NCBI GenBank assembly: GCA_030062745.1
Contig: CP099839.1
Span: 6,743,115 to 6,807,114 of the forward strand
DNA length: 64,000 bases
From: Capitulum mitella
Taxonomy: Eukaryota > Arthropoda > Thecostraca > Pollicipedomorpha > Pollicipedidae
Reading direction: 5' to 3'
The translations under genes and the position numbers were made by a program. The stretch's first letter is position 1; every line of letters starts with the position of its first letter. The notes beneath the pieces were generated by a model. That model had not been told where the DNA came from. It did not search any database and saw only the letters and a list, made by a program, of their open reading frames with translations. Below, piece by piece: positions 29,640 through 42,519 of the stretch.

Positions 29640-30345
29640 TCTCATACCGGCGGCCGTAAGTGGGGTCGGAAACCGCACCTCGCGTGTTGCATGCATTGCC
29701 ATTTTGCAATTATGTTTGTATAGACGCTGCCAGCCGAGGCGGCGGCGACACGGCCGTCCGGGCAGAGTGCCCTAAATCATGACGCGTAATGAGAGGTCTG
29801 GCCAGGTACGCCAGGCCACACCTCCCGTCGGAGGCCCTCTGCGGGAGCGACCCACGCCGGCCGGCGCCCGCTCTGCCCGGCCGCCCGCGCCGGTGGCGGC
29901 GGCATATTTTTGGATTATGCCGGCTGATGAGAGCCAGGTCTGCGCCGACTGACAGCCAAGAGGCGGCTGGGTCGGCGGTGGCGCGGCGCGGCCCGGCCGG
30001 CCGCGCGCCGGCCGGCCCTAACTCATGACGCCGGCGGCCGGTACAGGCGAATAGCGGGCCCGGCGTCCGGCGGCGGCCGGCTGGCGCGCCGTAACGACTC
30101 GTCGCGGCCGGCCGGCCCCGCGGACGCGACGGATCGCCGGCGTCGGCGCCGCCCCGACACGCCGCGCCCGCCGCCGCCGCCGCCTCCCGCCCGTCGCCCG
30201 CCGCCGCCCGCTGCCGCCGCCGCCGTCCGCGCGCCCAGGCCGACGTCCGCCGGCTGCCTGACCGGCTGGCGGCGGGCACCGACCGGTAGCTGGTGCTGGG
30301 ACGACGAGGCTGCAGCACGTGCTCAGCCGCCCGGCCATTCCGTCG
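29640..30345. promoter_or_regulatory. GC island
   Basis: Cores include ttgcatgcattgccatttt (GCCATTTTG at 29698-29706) with ttgcaattatg, cgcgtaatgag near 29784 and tttttggattatgccgg near 29907. The right half is almost pure G+C with (gcc)n. Confidence 0.4.
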
Positions 30346-33300
30346 AGCAGAACTTCCCCCAGTCGGTGCGCCCCTAAGCCCCAATAACCAGCCCCCCCGT
30401 ACCAGTTCAAAGCTCTCGTAACCAAGCCTAGTGTATGACACATGTGGGTTTCTGCCAGAACTGTGGGCGTAGGAGAGGGACAGGGTCGCATGGCCCCATT
30501 GTTCTTCATTTTTTTAACATTATGCCTGAGATGTTGTAAGACATGAACGGCCTCGAACTATGTCCCCTCCTTCGCTACATTTTTCCGACGATGGCATTTG
30601 AAAAGTTCTGAGGTGGTGTTGAAACTGACTTCGGTCAATTTACGGGTCTGCTTGCAAATAATTTCAGTACACAATTCATACTAGTATTTACCATCCGAGA
30701 AAATCAAAATCTTGAACTGTACATCCCGTAAGTACTGAAGCCAAATTGTAATCAAAGGCTAGCATTAAGCAAGCCAGAAACTATGATTTTATCACAAGTG
30801 TACGCTTCGAAACCCTGACATAATGTTCATGACGCTCTTTTGTAGCTGCAAACTGTCGGCGCACCCCTGTTCACATACCCCCATCACGTGAACTCGCACC
30901 GGTTGGTTGTGAGAACGTTTAGACGTTCCCATATCGTCTGAAGATATGTCTAAGTTGTGCAAGCATTTATATAAGAACCACAAACAAAGGGAGGCAAGCA
31001 GAAAACACTGATCTAGTTTGACGGAATCCCTTTCATGCAATGGTATCACCACAATATTAAGAAACAAACAAGTTTCATGACCACGGTCGTATGACCCGTT
31101 CCATTTCGTTCCGTTTCATTCTGCTCCTACGCATATGTGCCGCAAACGGTAATACACAAGTCTAAGTGATTTGCGAATTTCAAACGGATCGCCGTATTTT
31201 CAGTTGGATCAAAGCGTATGAAGTAGGCATCGTTTGGATCAGGGCTCACATTGATCGGGACATGATGTGAAGACTGTGACCCTCCCGCGCTGGTAGGCAG
31301 TACAACCCCCCCCCCCACATACACATACACACAGCAGACGGGAGGACGAAATCCGTGTGCCTTTATCGGCCTCGCGTTCATTGGGTCCTGAGACCAATGC
31401 AATTTACAGCCGTGACTTTTTTTATCAAAACATTTATCGTCATCATTTCGGCAACTCTCAGCCCATATAGTCTTAATACCATAAAATGTTTGCCGAAATC
31501 AAACTATTCAAATGCCTTTTTTCATGAGCAGACACCATAGCATACCTATTGCAACAAGGATGGCCACTGGGAAGGAACAAAAGACAACATATGCTAACAA
31601 GCTTGGCACCAGAAAGTTCTACAGAAATGACGCACTCTTGGGCTCGCATGCAGATGCAGTTTACGGTGCAAAGTTGTTGTATATGCCAAGCTATAATTAC
31701 TGGGCGTTGGGCATGACAAAGTGATACCATAAACCAGTGTGTAATAGCATTTCGTATCTCACTAGCAAGATGTGCTATCTTGGTGCAACGCAATTGGTTT
31801 ACTAATCAAGATGTTACTCACTGCCAGGCTGGGCATCAGAAGAGCAGCGCAAAACCTACCATGAAATTATCCAAAATTATTGGCATTTTACTTTTTAATT
31901 TATGCGTTAATGATACTAAGTTATAGGCATTTGCTAGGTACGGAATGTAGCTTATATAAATATGAACGACCTGCCAATGACGCAGGTTGTTAACCTGCTT
32001 AACATTCTGAAATGCCCCAATTATGTAAAATCAGAACCTGATCTAACATTACAACTGAGGTTCCGAAAAATATTTCTGTGCAAATAAAGTGCAATTATTC
32101 CAGATTACTAAAATGATAGGTGATGAAAATGATAGCAAATTTGAGAGAAAATTGCGATATTGCTTCTTCCGTTAACAGCAGGCCTTCAAATCAATTGCTT
32201 TATGAAAATTATCAAACGACACTATGCAGTTTTAAGTGTTTTAATAGCGCCCAGCGCTGTTGATTTCGATGACTGCATGGTACAGCTCACGTTTTTCTTG
32301 AACGTTTCAGCATTTCAAGTGTTATTTTTTTCAGTAGAACCCAGCGACGTTGATTTTGATGACGGCATGCTCCTTATCACGTATTTCTTGAAGGTTTCAG
32401 TATTTCAAAGATGATATAACCTTCCAACAAACGCTTATACCATAGACCTTTCATAGCCCTTTAACCTAATACGTCTGTCACAGTGTTAGCGTGTCTTTAA
32501 GTGTTGCATTGGAATTGCGCACAATCACGAAATGTTTTTGTCTTAAGCTTCCTGAAAGGGGACCGAGGTGTGAACCCACGGCTTCTGGGCACAATTCCAA
32601 TTCCATTTTATTCGGCGAAGGCGCACCCTTTCCCGAATGTAGAAAATAGGGACTCACAATGACTTGCAGAAGTTTTAAATACATGTTTCGCCTCGTTCAA
32701 TCATAAATGTTACCATGGTAAAAGAAAAAAGTTAAGTTCCCACTTTTCTTGCTCATTTTACTATACCGGAGAAATGTATCAAAACATCTGGACTGGACTC
32801 GGGCTAGGACCACCAAGTAATCTGAATCAGATGACAGATATTTGACTCAAAAGTATTTTCTACGCATGCACTAGGATGTTCACTTTACGCATACGCTTCC
32901 CATCAAATAGACGCCCTGAAGTCGAAGCGGATGGCTGGGACGAGACCGCGAGTAATGGTGATAGGGAAAAAATGTCAGGCATACTGACAAGATCATTCTA
33001 AATGTTTGACATCCATATCCTGCTCGAATTACTTCCCATGTATTTTGTAACAATAATGTCACGAATTTTCAGAAGCAGATGCGAGTTTTGTAAGATTAGG
33101 TGTTTGCAGCGTCTTGGAGTCATACTTAAAAGTGGTTATGTCTAAACGTTTTCAAGTAAAATATATATTTAGTACGATCTTCTGAAACAGTATCACTCAT
33201 GAAGTCCATAAATATCAATAAGGATTGAAATTCATAACTTTTATACTTATCCGCAAGTCAGCTGAATATTTATTAACTGGTTGGACGGCCTTACTCTGAT

Positions 33301-34689
33301 CTGAATGGTCTTAAATGTTTCAAGAAAAATAAGCTAAACCACGCGAAGATGAAAAAAACGGCATCCCACATTCATAAATGAATGCACAAGCACAACGCAT
33401 GGGGTGTGAATCATGATTTATGTTGAGAAAAACAGTCATCTCGTGCAAGCCACTTTCACACTGATTCCCGACTTCTTCAAAAATACGGCTCCCCTTAACC
33501 ACAGGGAGAATAAGCATGATGCACCTTTGGCAATGCTTTGGTTCTTGTAATGACAAGTGTATCGAAAATATATGTTTATGATAGAAGGTTTTGATCAGAC
33601 AATTAAACCAACGAAATTTTCGGACAGCGACTTCACCGCTGACGCCACTGCATTAGACGAAGAACAAGCAAAACATTTCTTAATGTTACGCGGTATACGA
33701 GATACTCTTGAATTACAAGTCTAACAGTGATTAAAACCCTGTACATTCATACGGTCGTGATCTCAAACGTCGGGAAGACTTTATGGACACAATGGAGGTC
33801 AGAAACACCCCATACTCAATCACAAACGCCGTGGCCTACAAGCATAAAGCAAACACTGCTGGAAAAGTGAACAGTGGGTGGTGACAAACTGACCAAGAGG
33901 AGCGCTGTTCGTTTGAACGTTGTTGATAATAACTCCGAGGGTGAGCGATGCGGTATAGCAGTCCATCAATTCTGCGGCAAGCGATCATCCAGATGTTCTC
34001 GCGGTGTTCTAGAAAGGCCGGCAAGAACGGTCGATTTATGTTGTTCATTCCGCGCCGCAGCGCCACGGTACAGCACCCCTCGGTCAATTGCAGAAACATC
34101 TTCGATACGAAACAGAAAAACACCGGATCTAATTGTTGTTATATTTCAGCCAAAATTTACGACCTCATCAGTTATTCCTTGAGATGCAAGCAAGTTCAAA
34201 GGGGCTATTCGTTCCAGAGATCACCTTCAAAGTCAGGGGCGGCTGCATAAATTGTAAAAGGTTTGCACAGATTTATCGCGAAGGGCTGAACGTTTCTTCT
34301 GCGGCATGCAACAATGGCCTTATCGGACCATCTCGGCAGGACATGACCGCTGACCACGGCAGATTGATATAGGCGATGATAATTAGCTACTCGTGATATT
34401 CTGCAAGCACAAGGAATAGTTCGGCAAGCTCTAAACGCTGTGCAAAGTCACGACAATTGCAGTGCGAAATGGCCGCTTGTGGTCAAACGGCAGTGGTGTG
34501 CGCGTGCCTGTCGTGCTGGTGTGACCTAACGCCCAATGCCTCAATCTCCCGATTTTCTCCACCTCTTTCCTTGAACTTGGACGCCGAGAAGGGGTTTATA
34601 GATGTCCCAACCTTGAAATATTCCCCGGTTATAAACTCATAGAAAAGGGTCAAAGATCCCGTGCACGTGGCTGGGTACCGCGGGTCCTG
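30346..34689. other. A+T-rich intron sequence
   Basis: No gene supported. Contains a C-run near 31305 and the 90-bp tandem duplication at 32228-32410. Confidence 0.5.
32228..32410. repeat. 90-bp tandem duplication
   Basis: Two diverged copies, registered by ccagcg at 32251 and 32341 and by tttcttgaa...gtttcag...atttcaa later in each. Copies differ at all codon positions, so a coding origin is not supported. Confidence 0.75.
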
Positions 34690-35170
34690 ATATGGGGATA
34701 CAGGGCCATATTTTATGGATACCAGCCCTGACCGTGAACGCGAGAGGAGGAGGAGCAGCGCGAGGGGTGAGTCGCCGCTTTTCGGTGCAGTTTTTCACGC
34801 TGCTCTGTGCTGGGGGGACGCTGGTCGGCTGCTCCGCTGCGCTGTAGGAACCGGCTGTGGTGCACGCGCGTGTGACGGCAGTGAACGTCCGTCAGGGACA
34901 AGCGGCCGCGCTGGATATCTAACGGCGATCGGAGTGGTTTGTCGGCGACCTCACAATGGAAAATCAGCGCCCCTTGTCTCGGCGTCTCCATAATGGAGGT
35001 GCGGTCGTGAGGCGCAGCGCGCGGACAATGTGCAAAATCGGCGCGATCATTCGGCGTGTTGACCGGCGCCCAGTGCCCTTTCCGTTTGGTGACCCAGGCA
35101 GGTGTTGGCGAGTTCGGTGCGTATTTCGGGATGATTTGCAGCTCTGGCCACTGGACGTGGGCAGAAATGT
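34690..35170. promoter_or_regulatory. Moderately GC-rich intron block
   Basis: Weaker island than its neighbours, with gagaggaggaggag near 34741. No open frame with a domain. Confidence 0.2.
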
Positions 35171-35514
35171 TGAAGTGTTATAACTGGGTTCATCTATTCG
35201 CCAGTCCCAGCGACCAGTGGGGTAACATCTGTCCCGAAATATAAAATTAAATTTAAGCGAACAGATTTTGCACAATTTCAACGTTGTGTCCATTTACAAC
35301 CTCCAGATTGGAAGCAATGAAAAGACAGCACGTCCTCCACGGGGTACAGGAGCTGGTCGCCATCGTTCGAATGGTCGATGACTGGAACATGTAAAAATCG
35401 GTATCAACCAGCGGTAATTTTCGGTTTGAAAATATAGCATAGCGACGATGCATAAGCCCCATTTGCATTTCTTTATTACTTAAAGCTGCATCACATCAAC
35501 AATGGACGGAAATT

Positions 35515-35705
35515 GAAATCAAAGTCCGGCCTCCCGGGCGGCGGCCGGCCGGCCGACTTTGCCGCCGCCATGTTGGCCGGCCGCCGCAGGCGAGCGCAGC
35601 GGACGGGCGGCGCCGCCGCGGCAGCCATCTTGAATAGTTTACACAGCTGGCGCGGAGCGCGGCCGGGCGCGGCCGGCAGCAAATCCACCGTGTGCGTTGC
35701 TTTGG
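35515..35705. promoter_or_regulatory. GC island with paired YY1/Pho-like sites
   Basis: Contains CCGCCATGTTGG (GCCAT at 35567-35571) and AGCCATCTTG (GCCATCTTG at 35624-35632) in the same orientation, 57 bp apart, both matching the YY1/Pleiohomeotic core GCCATNTT. Candidate Polycomb-response type element. Confidence 0.35.
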
Positions 35706-38189
35706 CCTGCGTGCAAGGTTGTCGTGGCGCGACTGCGTGTTGAGAAAATGAGAACTGTTGCAAAAAATAAGGTGTTGGAGTGAATGTCGGCACGGCTAGC
35801 GGCCAGCCCGTGGATCACGCGTTCAAGCCGGCTTCCATCGCAGTCACTGGGATTGCTTCGAGATCTGATATTCTGAAAATTAGGCTCTTCCTTATGAACA
35901 AAAGACTTGATCAGGGATTTCCAGTGAACTAATTATCTCCAAGAATTCTGGTTGCCATATCACGAGTTCATTTGCATAGATATAAGGCTTTGGATACCAT
36001 AATTCATCATTTCGGCACTGGCTAGGAGAGCGAATTTTAAAGTACGATTTGCAACAGTAATTGATTAGGCGGCAAGGCTTGATGCAAAGGGCCAGGGAGC
36101 ATTGACGATTACTTTGTGCAGACGAGGCGTGAGCACGAGCTCTTGAGCCACGGCGAAACCGACACGAGAAACAAATTAACCATGGAATGGCAAAGATCAG
36201 GGTTCGCACCCGGCGTTAGTGAATCCGCAGACTCACCTGTGCAACATTTGAAGAGTATGCTGACAAATGTTGCCGTACGCATATAATGACAAAACTTGCC
36301 GACGAACTCGTGTTAACATTTGTTGCGAGCACGCATACGAACAACTATGAAGCACAGCTGGTGAAGGAGAAGGGAGTTCAGAAACATTTCAGCTTATAAT
36401 GAAAAGCTTGTCACCTACAGTTTAGAATTTAGAAGAGCGCCCAGCAGTTCGGAATACACAAATAAACAAATTCAACGAAACTGGAGCTATAATGCGTTGT
36501 GACCGCCGCGGTCATTTTTTCGTCCTTGCTCAGGCGTCAGGGAGCTCAGTAAATAACTCAGTGTCCTCGTTTTTACCAGGTGGTTTATGTGTCAGACACT
36601 AAGGGCCGTAGCCGATGAAAATTTACGGAATTGTTTGTGCGTGCGCCGCCGTGCGGTGCACAAACTTAATTAAAAACCTATTTCGACCGAGCACAAGGCT
36701 TCTGTTATGAATCAAACAAGTAACAAAGGCCTGGGTTAATCGCAAATCGCATCTGATGGCGGAAATGAGGCCGTGGTCCCGACAACCATACGAACCAGCT
36801 CAAGCGTCCTTAGGATTTAAGCAGGGTAAAGTCTCAAGGGATATCCAACATCCAAGGTTTCGGCATGAAATATGTAGCCCATGCCTTAGGCCTGCTGTCT
36901 TAATGGAGGCACTATTTTCCAGAACACTTTCTGTAATAGCTATTGGCTGTGAATTGCACAGGCCGCATAGTTTAAAGCCCCGTATATAGCGAGCTTTGTC
37001 TTATTGTAAAATTTCTCAAAGTTTATGGAATAAGTGAGAGCTATATCTCGGCGCTGCTTCAGTTCAGAAAGCTATTATTCCCATTAGTTAAACTCACAGG
37101 CAATACCCAGGGACGTGGTAAAGTGTGGGTTTCAAGATTTAACTTGAGCGAAAAACCGCGAAAGGTGACCATCTTCAGGAAGTTTCTCGCATTTATAGGC
37201 AAAAACAAATGCTTTGAAACATTTGTAAGGAGCCCAAATGAGCAAAGCATGAAAAAAACGAATATCATATAGCGCATTGGCGTGGTCATATGAAAACACA
37301 GCAAGGACTCCATGGCAGAGTTTTAACGGGTTTCCACAGTACCTTCAGCGGGATGAATTTCCCTCCCCCTGAATCTCAGAACACATGAGCATGCCAAGAA
37401 TCTATACGGGTGAAAATGGCCGCCGACGCAGCATTAAAGAGGATGTTCAGGTTTCCTGCCTCCTTCGCGACCGTCGTTTGCATGCAGCGGGACGTCGCCG
37501 ACGCGGCTTCCAAAGTCCGAGATCGACGCTTCCGGAACGTGATTGTTGTTCCCAAGTATAAAATACAAATCTCGTATTTCACAAGATCTTGGTAGATCTT
37601 CTACAAATGCCTGCCAGGAAGATTACAAAATATGACAGGCAATATCGTGAAACGGGCCGCAGGCACGATATCCCGGAGAAAATGGATAGAGAGGATACTA
37701 TTTCGGATTGCTATACATGGGGTGATTTAAGCGGCCATATTTTGACCCAGGTCCATTTCATTGGTGCTTGCGGCCAGTCAACGGCCTTCGTACAAAGCTA
37801 TTGTTCTCCAACAATCGGCTGAGGATGCTTTACGGTGGCGGAGGAAATATTAGTCCCATGTGCAACTTTGCAGCATGCTTCTTCCATGCATTTTCCCCAC
37901 ACTGTTCCTCGACAATGCACTGAGAATGTCCTACCAGGGAAGCGTGATGGGTCCCAAGGCCGATAACTGGCTGCCATTTGGAAGCCGCGTGGAGCCCTTC
38001 AACTCGAACTGAGGCAACCCAGGCGCACCATCCACATTTCTGCAGGCGACGCGAACCGAGAGCCCTGCCAACATACCTCCGCCCGGCCAATTTAGAAAGC
38101 ACCTCACCCGCTCCCTCCGGCGGCGTGACACCTCGCATTCGATGAAGACAAATACCGTCATTACTGGATGCACCTTTCCCCTGTTCTCC
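35706..38189. other. A+T-rich intron sequence
   Basis: No gene seen. Contains a 10-bp inverted repeat (36241-36273) and an AAAATGGCC site at 37413. Confidence 0.5.
36241..36273. repeat. Inverted repeat with 13-nt spacer
   Basis: GCAACATTTG (36241-36250) and its exact complement (36264-36273). A further related aacatttgttgc lies about 50 bp on. Confidence 0.6.
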
Positions 38190-38730
38190 TCCCCTGCACC
38201 GGAGGGTGGCTGGCGGCGCCGAGGGCGCGCCGCAGGAATATGTGCCCGGCCGACTCGCGCCCGGCTCCCCCGGGAGATGACGCTTACGGCAGACAGCCGA
38301 AGCCGCTCTTTATTCCGCGACGCCCGCCGTGGAAGCCGTCTCTCCGCTCCGCACATAAATTCCTCCAGATCATATCAGAGGCGGCGGCGAGGCGGAGGCG
38401 CCGGTGAGCGGCCGGCGACGCACGCGCTCCTGCGCCGCGGCGACGGACCTCCGTGACGTGCGTGATAAATCCGCCCGCACGGCCGGCGGCTATTTCGCGC
38501 GGCCGGCCGCCTGGCACCGGCCGCGCTGACGTGGCCCGCGCACGCTCGCCGGCCGCGGCGGCGCCCCTGCCCGGCGTCAGGGGCCACAGGGACCGGCACC
38601 GCTCTCTGGCGGCGCGGCCAGGGGCGTCATGCACGGCCGCGGAGGCGCGCCGCCCCTGCGCCCGACCAGTTCTGCCCGGCCGCCATTTGCCGGCGCCCGC
38701 TCTGTTTTTGCAGCGGCAAGATTTACGACT
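38190..38730. promoter_or_regulatory. GC island
   Basis: CpG-dense with cores gcacataaattcctcc near 38350 and cgtgataaatccgcc near 38460, and GCCATTTG at 38682. It is bordered on the right by A+T-rich gatttacgactttaatac. Confidence 0.4.
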
Positions 38731-38849
38731 TTAATACTTTCTAATCAAGACGGCTAAGGATGATGAATGGCCGCAGCAAGTGTAATTACAGACGCTCATT
38801 ATTTCTCAGCTTTGCCAACGGGGAAATAATTCGATGAGAATTGTCAAAA

Positions 38850-39260
38850 GAGGGAAAGGCGGCGGCGGCGGCCGGCCTCGGCGCGTCGGCCGGTCGGTCG
38901 GCCTGGCGGTCGGCGGGAGGGCGGGCGCGGCCAGCCGCCCGGTCGGCGGGCGCCGCGGGGCGCCCACACTTTCGGCTGCTGCCGGCACTCAGCTGCCGAA
39001 CCGCGCCGCGCCGCCAAAAGAGACATAAATTTGCCGCCAAGATCGGCCTTTTAACGAATCCATTTGCGTTAAGTGTGGCCGACGGTGCCCCCCGGTAACC
39101 AGACGAAGCTAACGCCGCTGACGGATGTCCCCGAGGAGGCTCGTCAGGCCCAGAAACAAGCCCTTCCGAGGGTCCGCGGCTTCGCGAGCCGGAAATGAGC
39201 GTGGCGGCGCCGGTTCCCGGTGTCTTATCGGCCCGCGGAACGCCCCCAGGCCATTGTGGC
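38850..39260. promoter_or_regulatory. GC island
   Basis: CpG-dense with repeated cggtcgg strings. Cores are gacataaatttgccgcc near 39023 and ggccgccatctgataacg near 39258. Confidence 0.35.
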
Positions 39261-39349
39261 CGCCATCTGATAACGTTCAACTTCTCAGCCTGATGAACGC
39301 GCGCTTCTGTGCGCAGAAAATGAGAGCGTCGCTGTAATTTTGGGGCCGA

Positions 39350-39770
39350 TTGATTGCAGACTTAAGGCGCCTGCCGGCTCGTCGAGGGATGGCAACAGAA
39401 CACGGAGTCGCAGACGCCTCGGAGGGCCATACTCGGCGCGGTAACAGAGCAGCGACTGCCGGGATGACGACGCACGGACTCGGATGACTGCGTTAAAGAA
39501 CAGAGTTGCACGTTGACGTCGGCGACGACCGCCAAATTGCGCATTCAGAACGCTCTCACGGATCAATACGGAAGGGGGAGGGGACGTCCGGCAGTGCCCA
39601 CGCTTGCATGCGATTGGAGCCACTTGAGGCCGTTGGAGCCAGCTGTAAATGGCGACGGGCGCATTATCGAGCAGCATTCGGAGCGGCGGGCGGCGGCAGC
39701 GGGCGCTGACCGGCCGCCATTGCATGACTGTTGACACGAAGGGCTTGCCAGCTCCGTGATTACGGCCGCT
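39350..39770. promoter_or_regulatory. Moderate GC island
   Basis: Less extreme than its neighbours. It contains tgtaaatggcgac near 39643 and gccgctaattgcac near 39765. Confidence 0.25.
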
Positions 39771-39899
39771 AATTGCACATGTTCCCTGCAAGATTTGTGC
39801 AGCCGAGTCTAATATTCGAGAGGCATGCACCCACGTGCAGTCCTGAATTCAAAATAGCCGGTTCGCCTTTCTGTTAAGCCGTTTTAGATTAATTTAACG

Positions 39900-40678
39900 T
39901 TGGAGGACGCTCGGAACGACCCGGGATATGCATATTCAAGAGCGAAGACGCGATAAATTTCCCGACCGTTTCCGAAGGCCTCCTCCCGGCGCCGACCGAT
40001 AGAGCGAAATGAGGAAAGCGATATTTTCGGACGTCTCCGTCGGTTCCGGGCTCGCCGAAATCGACCGAGCGCCGTCCGCCCACCGCAGTGACGAAAGTGC
40101 GTGCGCCCCGTCACGCCAGCGTGCGAGCACGCGTGCCGGTTAATTGCGTGTGAAACATTCAGTGTCCCCGGGGCGATGGTGCAGGTGCCGACAGACCCGT
40201 CCGCGGCAGGCCGGACATCAGCGACAGCGCATTGCGGCGAACGCGGTCCGGCGTTTGTTTTTCCCCGTCCGCCGCCGTCGCCGCCGCGACCGCAGACGGC
40301 GGCGCGGCGGCGCTCGCGGTGCGCCGCACTCGCCGCCATCGCGCGCCGCCCGCGCCGCCATTGTGACCGTTGAACGGTCGCCGCCGCGGCGCGCCATTGA
40401 GGCGGCGGCGGCGGCGCGCCGCGGCATGCAAAGCTGGGCGCGGCCGGCCCGCCTCGTGGCGGGGGGCGCGGCCGGGGGCTGCGACAGCCTCGTAACTCGG
40501 TCCGCCGCACTGACTTGTGGCGCATTGTCTGCCGCGTGATAAACACTCGGCACGGGCGAGTTATCGTCGTGACAGCCGGCCAGATTGAATGCTGAATAGG
40601 TCTGAGTTAGAGTGCGTGCCTCCAGTCGCCGGCGTGGCGTACGGGACGTCGGAGGCGGCGCAGCCGGGAGCGGACTGA
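39900..40678. promoter_or_regulatory. GC island with several GCCAT sites, candidate Polycomb-type element
   Basis: CpG-dense. GCCAT cores lie close together at about 40333-40400 (gccgccatcg, gccgccattg, gcgccattga), with A+T cores gataaattt near 39952 and ggttaattgcg near 40138. It abuts the GAGAG-bearing minisatellite at 40679. In flies, Pho (GCCAT) and GAF (GAGAG) sites together mark Polycomb response elements. Confidence 0.4.
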
Positions 40679-41215
40679 GCTAAGAGCAGGCTGCTAGGAA
40701 AGGACTATGGATAAGAGCAGGCTGCTGAGAGAGGACTGTGGATTAGAGCAGGCTACTGAGAGAGGACCGTGGCTGAGAGCAGGCTACTGAGAGAGGACCG
40801 TGGATTACAGCAGGCTGCTGAGAGAGGACCGTTGCTGAGAGCAGGCTGCTGAGAGAGGACCGTGGATTAGAGCAGGCTACTGAGAGAGGACCGTGGATTA
40901 CAGCAGACTGCTGGGAGAGGACCGTGGATTACAGCAGGCTGTTGGGAGAGGACCGTGGCCGACAGAGGAGGCTGCTGGGAAAGGACCGTCCGTGGATGAG
41001 AGTAAGCTGATGGGAGAGGACCATGGCTGGGATGAGGTAGCTGGCAAAGGACCGTGGATGAGAGGAAGTTGATGGGAAATGACCATGACTGGGAGAAGGT
41101 TGCTAGGAGAGGACTGAGAATGAAAGGAAGCTGCTAAAAGACGGTCGTGACTGGGAGGAGAACGATGGCTGAGGAGAGTCCGGGGTTGGTCATCGGTTGA
41201 GGGGAGGCTGCTAGA
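40679..41215. repeat. 31-bp minisatellite with GAGAG core
   Basis: At least nine units in exact 31-bp register (agcag at 40685, 40716, 40747, 40778, 40809, 40840, 40871, 40902, 40933), then increasingly degenerate copies. Most regular units contain GAGAGAGG or GGGAGAGG followed by accgtgg. No convincing coding frame. Confidence 0.9.
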
Positions 41216-42519
41216 GCTGATTAGAGGATGAGCAGGGCCACTGCAGTGGTCGACAGCTGACGGAGGCTGCTGAATAAGTCGGTGGCCAAGGCAAGGCTGT
41301 CGGAGTGTTTTGCGGCTAAAATGGGCTTGGCGGGAACCGAATGATTAAGTTGATTAGACCAAATTATTGTTATGACAAGGTGTCTGGGATTTGGCTTTCT
41401 AAAAACAGTCGCATAGAAGAGGATCGTCGGTGCCAAAAAATCGACTAAACTCAGAATGGCCTAGCATCAGACAAACAAATGCGGGTCAAGAAAACAAAGC
41501 GGAAACGCCTGACAAAAATACGCGACCGAATATGTGGGAAAAAAGACGACCGAGAAAAAGGCATCAAAGGAACGAACAGACAGTCGTGCCCATAGACGAT
41601 ACTTACATCTATCTTTTGTGAAAAAGTAGCGTAAGTGGTCTGTATTTATAAGACGAGGATTGCTACCTACGAACGACTGCAGCATTCTGATGCGACCCAC
41701 ACCGTAAAAATGGCGTCGTGCGGGTGACAGAAACTGGCTGCCGACGCCAGACAAGAACAGATAAAATGGGCTCTCATTTCCCTTGTATTTTATTCAGTGA
41801 AATCCCTCCGATGCACTATGGACAGCCAAATTTCCGGACCGGATTCCTCGATGACGCGCCCGTTTGATGTTTACCCAGCGTAAGACCCAGACAACATCAC
41901 TTTCCTTCTAACGACAAACAGGGAGCTTCATAAGAGTGATAAATTTCGTGTTTGTCACCAATATCCGGCGGAATGGTATCGGGATGCAGGATTTTTCGGG
42001 GGAGCGGACGGCCGACGACGACACTTCAGTCCCTGTCAACGGCCTCATTTGTCCCTCTTATTGCCGCCGTTGGCAGAGTTAAATGGCGCGGTATAGGACT
42101 CGCCGTCAAACGGATATTTTGGTAGAGGCACGCCCTACCCTCGGCAGCTGCGCCGAAAATCCACACTGAGGCCGCCCCTTCGGTTTCATGAATGCGAATG
42201 ACAAGAACAAAATCCCCACAGTTTCGGGGTGACCACCCGCAAGCGTACTGAGACGAGGCGTGACGAAAATGGCTTAGCAGTGCGCTATTCAACTACGTTT
42301 GGACACGGCAAGTGGCTCCAGGGGGAACGAAAACTACGAGTGAGCGACTTCAGGAATGAATTGCAAACAAAGCGAATCAACGGCGCGACTAAAGGGAGCA
42401 AGCAACAAAGTAAACCTTTGACGCGGAGCCTTGTTGACCGGCAGAGTTCATGTCCCGCATCGGGGATTTCGCCTTATGCTTGCACCGCCTATCGGATAAT
42501 GGACGCTAACCTTGTTTTG
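41216..42519. other. Intron sequence, no gene seen
   Basis: Mixed composition. An aaaatggc site lies at 41707-41714. Confidence 0.45.

Noticed and set aside
29710-30441. 243-residue minus-strand frame
   Set aside because: GC-island artefact: Arg/Gly/Ala/Pro-rich with overlapping frames on both strands.
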